Below, piece by piece: positions 1 to 8,768 of a stretch of DNA of 64,000 nt. The translations under genes and the position numbers were made by a program. Position 1 is the stretch's first letter. The number at the start of each line of letters is the position of its first letter. This DNA comes from Parabacteroides distasonis ATCC 8503. Lineage in GTDB: Bacteria; Bacteroidota; Bacteroidia; Bacteroidales; Tannerellaceae. The stretch is taken from the NCBI RefSeq assembly GCF_000012845.1, contig NC_009615.1, positions 1,449,501 to 1,513,500 of the forward strand. The letters run 5' to 3'. The notes beneath the pieces are model-generated. The model was given only the letters and a program-made list of their open reading frames with translations, searched no databases and was not told where the DNA came from.

Positions 1-1140
1 GTTGAAGAGGGATTAAAACATGAAAATGCGGAGATACAATGCATACCGACTTTTATCTCTCCCAAAACCTCTGATATTAATGGAAAAGCATTGGTTCTCG
101 ATTTAGGAGGAACCAACTATAGAGTAGCGACCGTCGATCTTGGACAAGGATCACCAACCATCCATCCCAACAATGGGTGGAAAAAAGACATGTCGATCAT
201 GAAATCACCGGGATATACTCGTGAGGAGCTATTTAAAGAATTAGCCGATATGATTGTCGGGATAAAACGGGATGAGGAAATGCCAATCGGCTATTGTTTT
301 TCTTATCCAGCAGAATCCGTACTCAGTGGAGACGCCAAATTGTTACGTTGGACAAAAGGAGTCGACATTAAAGAAATGGTAGGGCAATTAGTAGGCAAAC
401 CACTTCTCGACTACCTAAACGAACATTGTAAAATCAAATTTACAGGTATTAAAGTATTAAACGATACTATCGCCAGCTTGTTTGCCGGCCTAACCGACAA
501 TAGCTATGACGCCTATATCGGTCTGATCGTAGGAACAGGCACCAACATGGCCACTTTCATTCCGGCGGATAAAATAAAGAAATTAGATCCGAGCTATAAT
601 ATACAAGGCTTAGTCCCTGTCAACCTAGAGTCGGGTAACTTCCATCCTCCATTCCTCACGACAGTCGATGATACGGTTGACGCCATTTCAGGCAGCCTTG
701 GAAAACAGCGGTTTGAGAAAGCGGTTTCGGGTATGTATCTAGGCGATATATTGAAAGCAACTTTCCCTTTGGATGAGTTTGAGAATAAATTCGATGCCCA
801 AAAATTGACCGCTATCATGAACTATCCGGATATTCACAAGGACGTATATGTAGATGTAGCTCATTGGATCTACAACAGATCAGCACAATTAGTCGCCGCA
901 TCGCTACTGGGCCTTATTCAGTTACTGAGATCATATAATAAAGATATACAAAAAATCTGTCTAGTAGCCGAAGGCAGTCTATTTTGGAGCGAGAATAGAA
1001 AAGATAAAAACTATAACATTCTTGTTCTGGAGAAATTACAAGAACTCCTTAATGAATCCGCATTAGCGGATGTCGAAATCCATATCAACAATATGAATAA
1101 CGCAAACTTGATAGGAACAGGTATAGCGGCGCTCTCTTGA
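1..1140 (+). CDS. Hexokinase family protein, 5' end outside window
   Basis: Glucose/hexose phosphorylation by ATP at the entry to glycolysis, cytoplasmic. The frame is open from base 1, so the gene starts upstream of the window; the first possible start inside is only a TTG at 91, in the middle of the domain. Just after it is the phosphate-1 ATP-binding motif LDLGGTNYRV, followed by the adenosine-side motif VGTGTN and the conserved LESGNF segment. About 380 residues are visible, close to the roughly 400 of Bacteroidetes hexokinases, so only a short N-terminus is missing. A strong terminator follows at 1201-1234. The substrate range cannot be read from the sequence. Confidence 0.88.
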   Translation, partial: VEEGLKHENAEIQCIPTFISPKTSDINGKALVLDLGGTNYRVATVDLGQGSPTIHPNNGWKKDMSIMKSPGYTREELFKELADMIVGIKRDEEMPIGYCFSYPAESVLSGDAKLLRWTKGVDIKEMVGQLVGKPLLDYLNEHCKIKFTGIKVLNDTIASLFAGLTDNSYDAYIGLIVGTGTNMATFIPADKIKKLDPSYNIQGLVPVNLESGNFHPPFLTTVDDTVDAISGSLGKQRFEKAVSGMYLGDILKATFPLDEFENKFDAQKLTAIMNYPDIHKDVYVDVAHWIYNRSAQLVAASLLGLIQLLRSYNKDIQKICLVAEGSLFWSENRKDKNYNILVLEKLQELLNESALADVEIHINNMNNANLIGTGIAALS

Positions 1141-1200
1141 AATCAATATGAATGAAGTGAATCTTGAACTATAAAATTACGTTTTTCAAAATAAATAGAA

Positions 1201-1234
1201 AGTGCGGGTATTCTTTACATACGATACCCGCACT
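1201..1234 (+). terminator. Rho-independent terminator of the hexokinase gene
   Basis: A perfect 10-bp stem (GTGCGGGTAT at 1202-1211 with its complement at 1224-1233), extended by one A-T pair, has a 12-nt loop and is followed by a short T-run (TACTTTTT). It lies 60 bp after the hexokinase stop. Confidence 0.8.
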
Positions 1235-1413
1235 ACTTTTTCCGCAGAAAAATGATTGTATAATTCACTCATAGCGCATCGCACAAATGGATTCAGCCCC
1301 AGAGGATGAAATATAACCGCAATCATATCAATATTAGCTAGTGGTTTGGATTGGATATCGTAATCAATAGAGAATACCGAAATTTTCCGCCTTATTGATA
1401 GCTTCGATCGCAT
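1235..1413 (-). pseudogene. Possible remnant of an AraC-type regulator N-terminal domain
   Basis: The minus-strand translation contains FHPLGLNPF...MSELYNHF. This resembles the 'F.P.Gl..l.g.pmseL.n' segment in the N-terminal domain of many Bacteroidetes AraC regulators. No HTH domain follows and the frame runs into the hexokinase terminator, so at most a fragment remains. The match is from memory of the family and is weak. Confidence 0.25.
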
Positions 1414-1693
1414 TATCTACATTTAGCTTTGCCAATATATTCTTTCGGTGATTATTTACCGTATAAATACTAAGATTTAGCTTATAAGCGATCTCTTTGC
1501 TCAGAAAACCTTGCCGAATTAATATTAGTATTTCTTTCTCACGCTTGGTTAATTGAGGTTCGGCTAGAATAACTGTCGACGCAAGTATCAGTCCTGTCTT
1601 TCTATTGATAACTGTCCGTTTGATTCTTTCGGTAGGCGATACAATCGGGATAATACTTGGTTCCGAAAATCTGTACCCGCTGATATTGTGCAA
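1364..1693 (-). pseudogene. Truncated LuxR-type transcription regulator
   Basis: The C-terminal 60 residues form a clear LuxR/GerE helix-turn-helix: LTKREKEILILIRQG, then SKEIAYKLNLS, then TVNNHRKNIL. The piece before it (about 45 residues) matches only the end of the sensory half of such regulators. The frame begins with a TTG and has no sensible start; the upstream sequence is occupied by the 5' end of the aminotransferase gene on the other strand. It is therefore read as a 3' remnant of a larger PAS/LuxR-type regulator. A tiny stand-alone LuxR protein is possible but unlikely. Confidence 0.6.
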
Positions 1694-1765
1694 ATTGTAT
1701 CTGTTCTCATTTATCTATTATGCTTTACTTTGCATTATTTTAGTTTTCAAATATATTTAATGATT

Positions 1766-2962
1766 ATGAAGTTGAAATTTGCCAAAAGAATGTCTTATAT
1801 AAAGGCTTCGGAAATAAGAGAAATACTCAAAGTTACAGAACGGGAAGATGTTATTTCATTTGCTGGTGGACTACCTGCCCCTGAGCTATTCCCCATAGAT
1901 GAAATTAACAAAATGAATCAGGTCGTTTTGCAAGAAGCAGGAGCAAAAGCTCTTCAATATACGACTACTGAAGGGTATTATCCTTTACGTGAATGGATTG
2001 CCAAACGAATGAATGAACGCTTAGGGACATCGTTCGATAAGGATAATATTCTTATAACTCACGGTTCGCAACAAGGATTAGATTTATCCGGAAAAGTATT
2101 TCTGGACGATGGTGATATCGTATTGTGTGAAAGCCCCACCTATTTAGCAGCAATTAGCGCATTCAAATCATATGGGAGTGGCTTCATTGAAATTCCAACA
2201 GATGAAGAAGGCATGGATATGGCTACTTTGGAAGAGGTACTGAATAATACTCAAAATATAAAACTAATATATGTAATACCAACCTTTCAAAATCCCACTG
2301 GAAAAACATGGAGTTTGGAAAGACGAAAAAAACTGGCTGAACTATCTGCTTTATATGATATTCCTGTTATTGAAGATAACCCTTATGGAGAATTAAGGTT
2401 TGAAGGAGAGTCTTTACCCTCTATAAAGTCTTTTGATAAGGTAGGTAATATCTTATGCACTGGTAGTTTTTCTAAAATCTTTTGTCCGGGCTTTCGGATT
2501 GGGTGGATTGCAGGTGATAAAGATATTATCCGCAAGTATGTGTTAGTTAAGCAGGGCACTGATTTGCAGTGTAACACAATAGCTCAAATGACTATTGCCG
2601 AATATCTAAAACGATATGATATTGATGAGCATATTAGCAAAATAGTAGAAGTCTACAGAAAACGCAGAGATATAGCTTTAGAATGTATTGAACGCTATTT
2701 TCCTAATGACATAAAATATACTCATCCTCAAGGCGGGTTATTTACTTGGATTGAATTACCCGAAAATATTTCAGCGCATGACATCCTGCAAAAATGCATT
2801 GAACAGAAAATAGCCTTTGTACCCGGCAGTTCATTTTATCCTGTTGAGCACAAAGAAAATACTTTTAGAATAAATTACTCTAATATGCCAGAAGATAGAA
2901 TCATGAAAGGACTTCAAGTAATAGGGGAAGTACTAAAAGAATACATACATCAGTTAAAGTGA
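1766..2962 (+). CDS. PLP-dependent aminotransferase, class I/II (2-aminoadipate/KAT-II type)
   Basis: Fold-type I aminotransferase of the LysN / kynurenine-aminotransferase-II subgroup, about 398 residues. Visible landmarks are the N-terminal ISFAGGLPAPELFP segment, the ITHGSQQGLDL cofactor-phosphate segment, PTFQNPTGKTW, the EDNPYGELRF Asp/Tyr region, the PLP-lysine in GSFSKIFCPGFRIGW, and the C-terminal substrate-carboxylate arginine in FRINYS. ATG codons at 1760 and 1766 are both possible; a GTG at 1688 would add an implausible hydrophobic stretch. The gene converges on the MocR-type regulator and overlaps its 3' end by 13 bp. That neighbour carries a related aminotransferase-fold domain. 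The amino-acid substrate is unknown. Confidence 0.85.
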   Translation: MKLKFAKRMSYIKASEIREILKVTEREDVISFAGGLPAPELFPIDEINKMNQVVLQEAGAKALQYTTTEGYYPLREWIAKRMNERLGTSFDKDNILITHGSQQGLDLSGKVFLDDGDIVLCESPTYLAAISAFKSYGSGFIEIPTDEEGMDMATLEEVLNNTQNIKLIYVIPTFQNPTGKTWSLERRKKLAELSALYDIPVIEDNPYGELRFEGESLPSIKSFDKVGNILCTGSFSKIFCPGFRIGWIAGDKDIIRKYVLVKQGTDLQCNTIAQMTIAEYLKRYDIDEHISKIVEVYRKRRDIALECIERYFPNDIKYTHPQGGLFTWIELPENISAHDILQKCIEQKIAFVPGSSFYPVEHKENTFRINYSNMPEDRIMKGLQVIGEVLKEYIHQLK

Positions 2963-4371
2963 TTTTTAATTATATCCCCCAATTGTTTTAAGCGTTCTTC
3001 AAGAAGTGGAGTCCATCGTTGTCCATAGCTTAAACGCATACAATTGGTATATTGCTCTTGTAATGTAAACATACGTCCGGGGGCTATGCTTATTTTTCGC
3101 TGCATAGCCCGATAATAAAGTTCTGTTGTATCAATCTGTTTGTCTAATTCCACCCAAAGCATAAATCCTCCTTGTGGAGTAACAATTTTTGTATTCTCGG
3201 GGAAGTAATCCATGATGGAATGGGCAAAATGAATACTGTTTGCGTATAATTCTTGTCGCAGTTTACGTAAATGGTTTTCGTATCTGTCATTCTCCATGAA
3301 ATTGGCAACCGCTTCTTGATTAAGCGCAGGCGTAGAAATAAGGTGAATATTCTTTTGGCGAATAATAGCATGTTTAAATTTGCCGGGAGCAATCCATCCT
3401 ACCCGATACCCCGGCGCTAATGTTTTAGATACCGCACCACACCATAAAACAAGCCCCTTCTTGTCAAAAGCCTTGCAGGGCTTAGGACGTGAATTTCCAA
3501 AAAATAAATCACCATATAAATCATCCTCGATCAAAGGTATATCATATCCGGCCAGCATATCAACAACTACCCTTTTATGTTCATCAGGCATACAACTTCC
3601 CAATGGGTTATTAAAGTTGCTTATAAGCAGGCAAGCTTTAATTTGTGGTAAAACTTTTTTCAGCGCATCTGGATCAATCCCTGTTACTGGATTGGTAGGT
3701 AATTCCAATATACGTAACCCCATACTATTGGCTAATTGTAACATTCCAAAATAGACCGGACTTTCAACCGCAATAGTATCTCCTACCTTAGTAATTACAG
3801 ATAAAGCTAAAGCAACCGCATTAGTAACTCCGGCAGTTGTCACTATATCATCTTCTGTCAAGTTTCCCTTCCAACTATACGTAAAACGAGCTATAGATTT
3901 ACGTAATCGCATATTTCCCTGTGTTTCATCATACCGGGTTCCATTACCCGGAAGTGCCTGCATAGCTCTTATAAGTTCTTTATTAAGTTTTGCAATTGGT
4001 AATAAAATATCTTCGGGCATTCCTAATGAAAATCGAGTGATCGATTTATCTCCTATTTCTAACGAGCTGTATACGTCAGCAATCAAATCTACCACCTCTT
4101 TGCTCTCAGGCTTTACAGACGGTTGTGTTGTCGCTGGAACAGATAGGCGTATGGGTTTGTAATTGACAATATACCCTGATTTTGGGCGTGATATTATAAA
4201 TCCGTCTTTTTCCAATTCATAATATGCCTGAATTGCCGTATTAAGACTTACACCATTTTCATTGCTAATAGTGCGTAAAGAAGGTAGTTTCTCACCAGCT
4301 TTCCACACGCCTTTCTTAATTTGACAGGCAATAGTTCTCGCTATTTCTTGATATAGGATTTCTTTTTTCAT
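2950..4371 (-). CDS. MocR/PdxR-type transcription regulator (GntR HTH fused to aminotransferase domain)
   Basis: The 473 residues have two parts. Residues 1-70 are a GntR-type winged helix (ARTIACQIKKGVWKAGEKLPSLR, then a recognition helix with SLNTAIQAYYELEKDG). Residues 110-470 are a fold-type I aminotransferase domain with the PLP-lysine in GAVSKTLAPGYRVGW and NFNNPLGSCMP. Members of this family bind PLP and regulate genes for PLP, GABA, taurine or amino-acid metabolism. The gene has its own ATG at 4371 and no divergent partner upstream. The only aminotransferase nearby is the convergent neighbour, whose stop lies inside this gene's 3' end. Whether it controls that neighbour cannot be seen. 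Confidence 0.9.
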   Translation of the reverse strand: MKKEILYQEIARTIACQIKKGVWKAGEKLPSLRTISNENGVSLNTAIQAYYELEKDGFIISRPKSGYIVNYKPIRLSVPATTQPSVKPESKEVVDLIADVYSSLEIGDKSITRFSLGMPEDILLPIAKLNKELIRAMQALPGNGTRYDETQGNMRLRKSIARFTYSWKGNLTEDDIVTTAGVTNAVALALSVITKVGDTIAVESPVYFGMLQLANSMGLRILELPTNPVTGIDPDALKKVLPQIKACLLISNFNNPLGSCMPDEHKRVVVDMLAGYDIPLIEDDLYGDLFFGNSRPKPCKAFDKKGLVLWCGAVSKTLAPGYRVGWIAPGKFKHAIIRQKNIHLISTPALNQEAVANFMENDRYENHLRKLRQELYANSIHFAHSIMDYFPENTKIVTPQGGFMLWVELDKQIDTTELYYRAMQRKISIAPGRMFTLQEQYTNCMRLSYGQRWTPLLEERLKQLGDIIKNHFN

Positions 4372-4728
4372 ACTTGTTAGGTGTTATCTGTATCCTGCAA
4401 ATATACAAAAATCGTGTCTGTATCTGTTTTGGACTTTGAAATACTTTTACAGAATGACTTTTGTATTGCTTTGCTATTCTTAAATGGAAGAAAGGTATTC
4501 AAGTAAACAACTGAATTCAACCACCATTAATAAAAAAATCACAGTAAAACAGGTTTCAGATGATAATATCTAAAATCAATACAGAGATTGAAACCTTCTG
4601 CATAGATAGTGATTTCCGACAATCGTACCCCCTAATCGTTTTTTGGGGAAGGGGGTACGATTTGGATACTCAACCGTGTCTTTTCGTGCCCCTTTTTTGT
4701 CTTTTAAGCAAGACTGAAACAATAAAAA
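4372..4728. other. Intergenic region with a strong inverted repeat
   Basis: No convincing gene. A perfect 12-bp inverted repeat (AATCGTACCCCC at 4621-4632 and its complement at 4651-4662, 18-nt loop) stands 65 bp from the terminator of the tRNA fragment. A 79-residue open frame over it has no family features. The repeat could be a terminator or a leftover end of another element. Confidence 0.5.
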
Positions 4729-4760
4729 AAGTCCTACAATACGTTGATATTGTAGGACTT
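4729..4760 (-). terminator. Hairpin terminator behind the displaced tRNA-Lys 3' end
   Basis: A perfect 13-bp stem (AAGTCCTACAATA at 4729-4741 and its complement at 4748-4760) with a 6-nt loop, followed on the minus strand by a T-run (TTTTTTATT). It sits 36 bp beyond the tRNA-Lys 3' fragment at 4796-4809. The intact tRNA-Lys at 23060 has its hairpin 24 bp beyond its end. This is probably the original terminator of the tRNA-Lys gene before the element inserted. Confidence 0.7.
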
Positions 4761-4795
4761 GTCTCTTTTTTGTCGCCGTTTGGCTTTGTTCTTAT

Positions 4796-4809
4796 GTGAT
4801 CCGCCTGGG
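4796..4809 (-). repeat. Attachment-site repeat (copy of the tRNA-Lys 3' end)
   Basis: GTGATCCGCCTGGG is identical to 23059-23072, the 3' end of the tRNA-Lys gene. On the minus strand the similarity reads as a T-stem 3' arm, acceptor stem and discriminator, and two of the next four bases also agree. A fragment of a tRNA 3' end beside a terminator is the usual far end of an element that integrated into a tRNA gene. Confidence 0.75.
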
Positions 4810-5032
4810 ATTCTCCTTGTTGAGTTACCACGCTGATATTTAAAACTTTATATTTCTTGCTTCAAGCATATCCCATGATTTATCCCACTAATTTGTTACT
4901 TGCTTTTGCAGTAGTTTGCTCATGGAGAATACTGAGGGCAAAGATAGAAAATTTCTGATACTTTGCAAAAATTGCAAGGCAATCTTTAAGGCTTTATATA
5001 TTACAAATAATAGGCATGATAAAGTTTTATTT

Positions 5033-5676
5033 TTAATCATGTGTTTTCTTTGTAAAAAGGCAATCTATTATTTTCTCAAAAAAACTTTTCTTCTTTACAG
5101 TGATGTTTTTTTTATTTTCATTCTCTTGATACTTTCTTTTCGCAAGAGTATTTGCAAATTGACCCAAGTTGAAAATATTAATAACGATGTCTAATAATGA
5201 GCAAATAGAATAATAGAGAGAAAAAAGCAATAAGAAAAGGACTAAGTAATTAAAACAATCAAATCCTTTGCCAAATAGGAATGGTACTTGTGCCTTTTGA
5301 ATGAATTGACAAAAAGTCCCATATAAAAAAGTGCAAATAATAGCACCCATTACTATAGCAAATGTTGAATTTACAATTTGAAATAGTGAATATTTTTTCT
5401 CATTTCTGTCTTTCGCCAAATAACTTATTATTTCGGAACTACTAAATCCAATAATAAGAGCATATCCTGTTAGCACAAATCCTATAATACTAGGAAAAGC
5501 ACTTGTGATTAAAGTGCTTACTATTTCTATGTGTTCAAAAGGTGTTTTTTTTGAAAATAGAAGTGGAATTAGTGTTAAGGCTGTTAATATTATAGGCTTA
5601 ATACATCCTTTACATAAATTGCAGAAAGGGTATATTTCCCATACTATTTTCCAGCCTGTACTTTTTTCTTACTCAT
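5033..5676 (-). pseudogene. Small multi-spanning membrane protein, frameshifted near its start
   Basis: The main frame (5033 up to about 5660) encodes about 210 residues with four likely membrane segments and a cysteine cluster FCNLCKGC near the N-terminus. That frame has no start codon before a GTG near 5480. A good ATG at 5674-5676 overlaps the stop of the DUF4747-like gene by 8 bp, but hits a stop after 10 codons. One extra A in the A6 run (5662-5667) would join it to the main frame. The gene is therefore written as one unit broken by a missing A. A phase-variable tract, ribosomal or transcriptional slippage, or a sequencing error would all explain it. No family recognised. Confidence 0.55.
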
Positions 5677-6528
5677 GTCTTTTTGATAATGATAATATAC
5701 GACTCTTTATTTTATCTAACAGAGAATCTTCATTTTCATATCGAACCTCATCAATTAAAGGATGCTCTTTCGTGTTAATAACATCTCGTTTCCCATCAAA
5801 ATATGCGGTAGCTTTGGCATATCCGTTTTCCCTACTAAGTTTCAACATACCACCTAAAAAAGTTTTTTTCTTTAATTTTATAGGTTTCTTTTTGGTCCCT
5901 GATACTTTTGTTGAAACGACAGATACTTCGCTTTCTTTCATTTGCTCGTCTATGATGGCTTCCCATTCATCATTATTATCATTGTTTGTATATGATACTT
6001 TGATTTCTAAATTGGTTAATTGCACTGCATTAAAGATCTTTTCAATAGCATCCTCTGTTGCTACAATATTAACTTTTACATTCTCACCTTTGTTCTTATC
6101 TGTAACTTTATTTAATGCATCTTCAAAAAAATAGGCTATTTGGGATGAAGATGTATTGGCATCTTCAAATATTGCTAAACGATGTGCTTGTGGCAAGAAG
6201 AAATATTCCCATTCTTTTGAGTTGGGATTTAGATTAGGATTGATATTTACATCTTCAATTTCTTCTGTTTCCTCATTAAACCACCCTTCTTCATTTAGTT
6301 TTGTATAGTTAATTAATGAACCATAGATTAATCCATCATGCTCATACAAAGTCCTTATCCTTGTATTTTTATCTGAATATGTGTTTATACGGATTTTTTT
6401 TCTTTTACTGCTTTAAATAACTCAGTGTATCTTTCTGGGGATTGACACTCTTCTGGGTAGATAGCGATATTGTACAATCTGATTTTCTTTGATTGTTCTT
6501 TTTGATTTTTGTGAGTATATTTGTCCAT
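5669..6528 (-). pseudogene. DUF4747-like protein, frameshifted at an A8 run
   Basis: An ATG at 6526-6528 opens a 47-residue frame containing IRLYNIAIYPEE, which ends just after eight As (6394-6401). With one more A the frame runs on as KIRINTYSDKNTR...YEHDGLIYGSL to the stop at 5669, giving about 286 residues. The order of segments (LYNI, a G-I-Y-G strand, ENL/NPN, a P-x-x-HRLAIF segment) is as I remember for DUF4747, a family of unknown function. The C-terminal third is rich in Lys. A matched promoter lies at 6555-6585, and the membrane-protein gene overlaps the 3' end, so the two form an operon. Whether full-length protein is made depends on slippage or phase state. Confidence 0.55.
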
Positions 6529-6554
6529 TTGAATTAAATTTATTGGTTATTCTG

Positions 6555-6585
6555 CAAATATAATAAAAGAAATGTAAAAAACAAG
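6555..6585 (-). promoter_or_regulatory. Bacteroidetes-type promoter for the DUF4747-like operon
   Basis: On the minus strand a CTTG box (6582-6585) stands 19 bp before TATATTTG (6555-6562), matching the TTTG / TAnnTTTG pattern. Transcription would start about 20 bp ahead of the ATG at 6528. Confidence 0.55.
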
Positions 6586-6732
6586 AGGTTGAGCATAAAC
6601 AGTTAAGAACTTGTTGATCACTTCGTTTTTCAAATAGTATGGACGTTCATATTATGTAGTAAAAAGAAATTTTATTGGTTTAATTAAGTATATAAGCTAT
6701 AATTTTATCATTTTACTTATTAGAGTACAGAA

Positions 6733-7653
6733 TTACAGCTGACGTCTTTTCTTTTTTTTCTTCTTGCGTCTCTGTGTTTGTAATTCCTCTGCTTGTATAG
6801 CATTATAACTGTTGCCATCACCTAACGAAAAGATAGATAACAAAGAATCACCGCCATTGTTATTTTGTTGATTGTAAGAATGTTTGTTCTGTATCTTGCT
6901 ATCAAGATTGCAAGAAATATTGTTTTCTTTTTCACTGGGTTGGAATGTATCTTTTTTCTTTTCGCCAATAAAGGTTTGTGCCTGTAAATCAAGTTGTTCG
7001 AAGATAGAACCGTTCTTCATTGTGTTATGGTAATCAAACGATTCGGATTGTTGTCGGTTATAACCGAACAGTTTATCAAATCCCTGTTCTGTCTGCTGGA
7101 ACAGATTCACACGGTCAAAGCCACCTGTTATTGCTCCATTCTTGGTGTTCTTATGATTAGTCAATGGTGATAGCTTCTTTTTATTGGCTTGGTCTTTCCG
7201 GCTCACAATCAAATGGCAGTGCATATTCAGTTCATTTTCCGAACGACTACGGTCAAAATGAATCTTACCATAGAACTTTATATCCGAAGCGGATAGTTCT
7301 TTATTGAAGTTCTTAGCATATTCAGGTATAAACACTTGACGAATATAACGTTTCATAGTTTCGGCTTGCTTCTGCTCTGTGTCACCCATCACTTGAAGCT
7401 CCTTTTCCGATGGGCTGACATGGATAGCATAAAACTTGGCATCTGTTTTTAGGAGTTGGCCGATATTTGTATCTATATCCTTTATGACCTTTGATTTATA
7501 GATATTATTATCTGTCAGATTGAAAAATCCTTCGGTATAGATACCCTTTTCTATCCTTTCTAAATCCTCATGTTCGAGGTAATTTGCCAACTGTCGGCTA
7601 CTGCCTGCATTGTTATATGTTCCGTTCGATGGCGAGGCAAAGTCTATGTGCAT
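6733..7653 (-). CDS. Putative relaxase / mobilization protein (DUF5712-like)
   Basis: 306 residues beginning MHIDFASPSNGTYNNAGSSR. The features expected of a small relaxase are a histidine-pair motif MHCHLIVSRKD at about residues 148-158, an FYAIHVSPSEKEL segment at about 73-85, and a Lys/Arg-rich C-terminus suited to DNA binding. Relaxases nick the transfer origin and start strand transfer of mobilizable elements. The gene lies 56 bp downstream of a truncated integrase fused to a mobilization-gene tail, so its natural upstream partner is missing. No origin of transfer could be identified. The family name is from memory; relaxase function is inferred from the motif and context. Confidence 0.65.
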   Translation of the reverse strand: MHIDFASPSNGTYNNAGSSRQLANYLEHEDLERIEKGIYTEGFFNLTDNNIYKSKVIKDIDTNIGQLLKTDAKFYAIHVSPSEKELQVMGDTEQKQAETMKRYIRQVFIPEYAKNFNKELSASDIKFYGKIHFDRSRSENELNMHCHLIVSRKDQANKKKLSPLTNHKNTKNGAITGGFDRVNLFQQTEQGFDKLFGYNRQQSESFDYHNTMKNGSIFEQLDLQAQTFIGEKKKDTFQPSEKENNISCNLDSKIQNKHSYNQQNNNGGDSLLSIFSLGDGNSYNAIQAEELQTQRRKKKKKKRRQL

Positions 7654-7657
7654 AGTC

Positions 7658-7709
7658 TTATGTATTTATCAAATTGCTGATTTCAGCTTTCAAATTCTCT
7701 TTCTTTTTA
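7658..7709 (-). pseudogene. C-terminal stub of a lost mobilization gene
   Basis: Directly after the abrupt end of the truncated integrase, an open frame encodes KKKENLKAEISNLINT followed by a stop, 4 bp before the relaxase ATG. Its helical, Lys-rich composition and its position suggest the tail of a small mobilization accessory protein normally coupled to the relaxase. The rest has been replaced by integrase sequence. Confidence 0.4.
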
Positions 7710-8312
7710 CTATCCCAGCAGGACGACTTTGTTAAACAGCACGAGCCTTGATTTGACGGTTCTTGCTTTCATTTTGCGCCTTACCCTGAAATAGAAGTCC
7801 AAAGATTCGATGAAAGGCAAGTCCAGTTCTGTAAACGGTATGTCGCTTGCGTGGTACTGTATTTTCAGGAAGTCTTTCAGTTGGTCGTGCAGCACCTCGT
7901 ACTGCTTGTAAGTCGATTCCGCCCGGTCTATGCCCGTCCTCGCCTTGAAATCCCGCATCATTTCCTCAAACAGGGCAATGACAGTCGTCTGTGCGGTTGC
8001 GACACCCTGAAAGGCGTTCTTTACCTCCACGGCTGTGACTTTGCCCGTCCGCTTCAAGATGTCCTTGTAGCTGGCATGAATGGCAAGGTTTATCCTGTTT
8101 ATCGCCCGGTTCAGCTCAACGGCTTGCCTGCTCTTTCCGGTCGCACGTCCTGACTTGACATCCCACAGGCGTTCATCGACTTTCAGCTTGCTGCTGAACT
8201 GGGCTAACGTACCGCCGACAATGATTTTGCCAATCACCGGATAAATGCCGCAGGCGTTGGTTGCGCTCTTTTCCCTTTTGATGTAAAAGGACACTTTCAG
8301 TTCGTTGTTCAT
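7710..8312 (-). pseudogene. Tyrosine integrase, N-terminal half only
   Basis: About 200 residues from the ATG at 8312: an arm-type DNA-binding domain (VSFYIKREK...GIYPVIGKIIVGG) and the SAM-like core-binding domain up to ARTVKSRLVLFNKVVLL, then a stop. The whole catalytic domain (about 200 residues, with the Arg-His-Arg-Tyr set) is missing. Base composition is richer in G+C than the AT-rich genes just downstream, in line with a separate origin. The break is immediately followed by the tail of another gene, so this is a deletion fusion rather than a point mutation. Confidence 0.8.
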
Positions 8313-8768
8313 AATCACTCATTTTTAAGTTTGTAAAATTACTGCTTTCGTGAGTTTTAGAACAATGTGAAACACAGACAAATAAGGACTTTCCCGGTCA
8401 TTTTCGGACAACGTTCTGCACCGCTTTTCACTCCCTGAAATGGGTAACGGATAAGAAACGGAACGTTTGCCTTTATCCGCTTTATTCTGCCAAACCAATG
8501 TCGGACAGGAAAGGACTATAAAAGACTTTCATTTCTGTAAATGAATCAGTTACACCGTTATGCTTTCTTCTTCTGTTTTGTAGTCTTGTTTTTTCGTTTA
8601 ACGAAAACCGGACGGTTTAACGGCGAAAACTCCGCCAAACCATCCCTGTAAAAACTCCGGAGTCGCTTTTTGCATATCTAACTATAATTCATCTGAAATC
8701 ACAAAACAGATTGAAACGCATGTGGTTAGTTCGTCTGTTTATAAACTCTATATAAAATTTAAATCTGA
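8313..8768. other. Intergenic region between truncated integrase and recombinase gene
   Basis: No gene seen. An imperfect inverted repeat lies around 8612-8648 (GGACGGTTTAACGGCG against CTCCGCCAAACCATCC, AAAA loop), with CTCCGGAG-containing sequence after it. This kind of sequence is often found upstream of integrases as arm-site or terminator sequence. Nothing more specific can be supported. Confidence 0.4.

Noticed and set aside
4560..4799. A 79-codon plus-strand frame
   Set aside because: It covers a 12-bp inverted repeat and the tRNA terminator hairpin, which explain the sequence better than a protein.
5505..6134. Plus-strand frame of 209 codons
   Set aside because: It is opposite to the DUF4747-like and membrane-protein genes and is Phe/Ser-rich, as expected for the antisense of Lys/Glu-rich protein.
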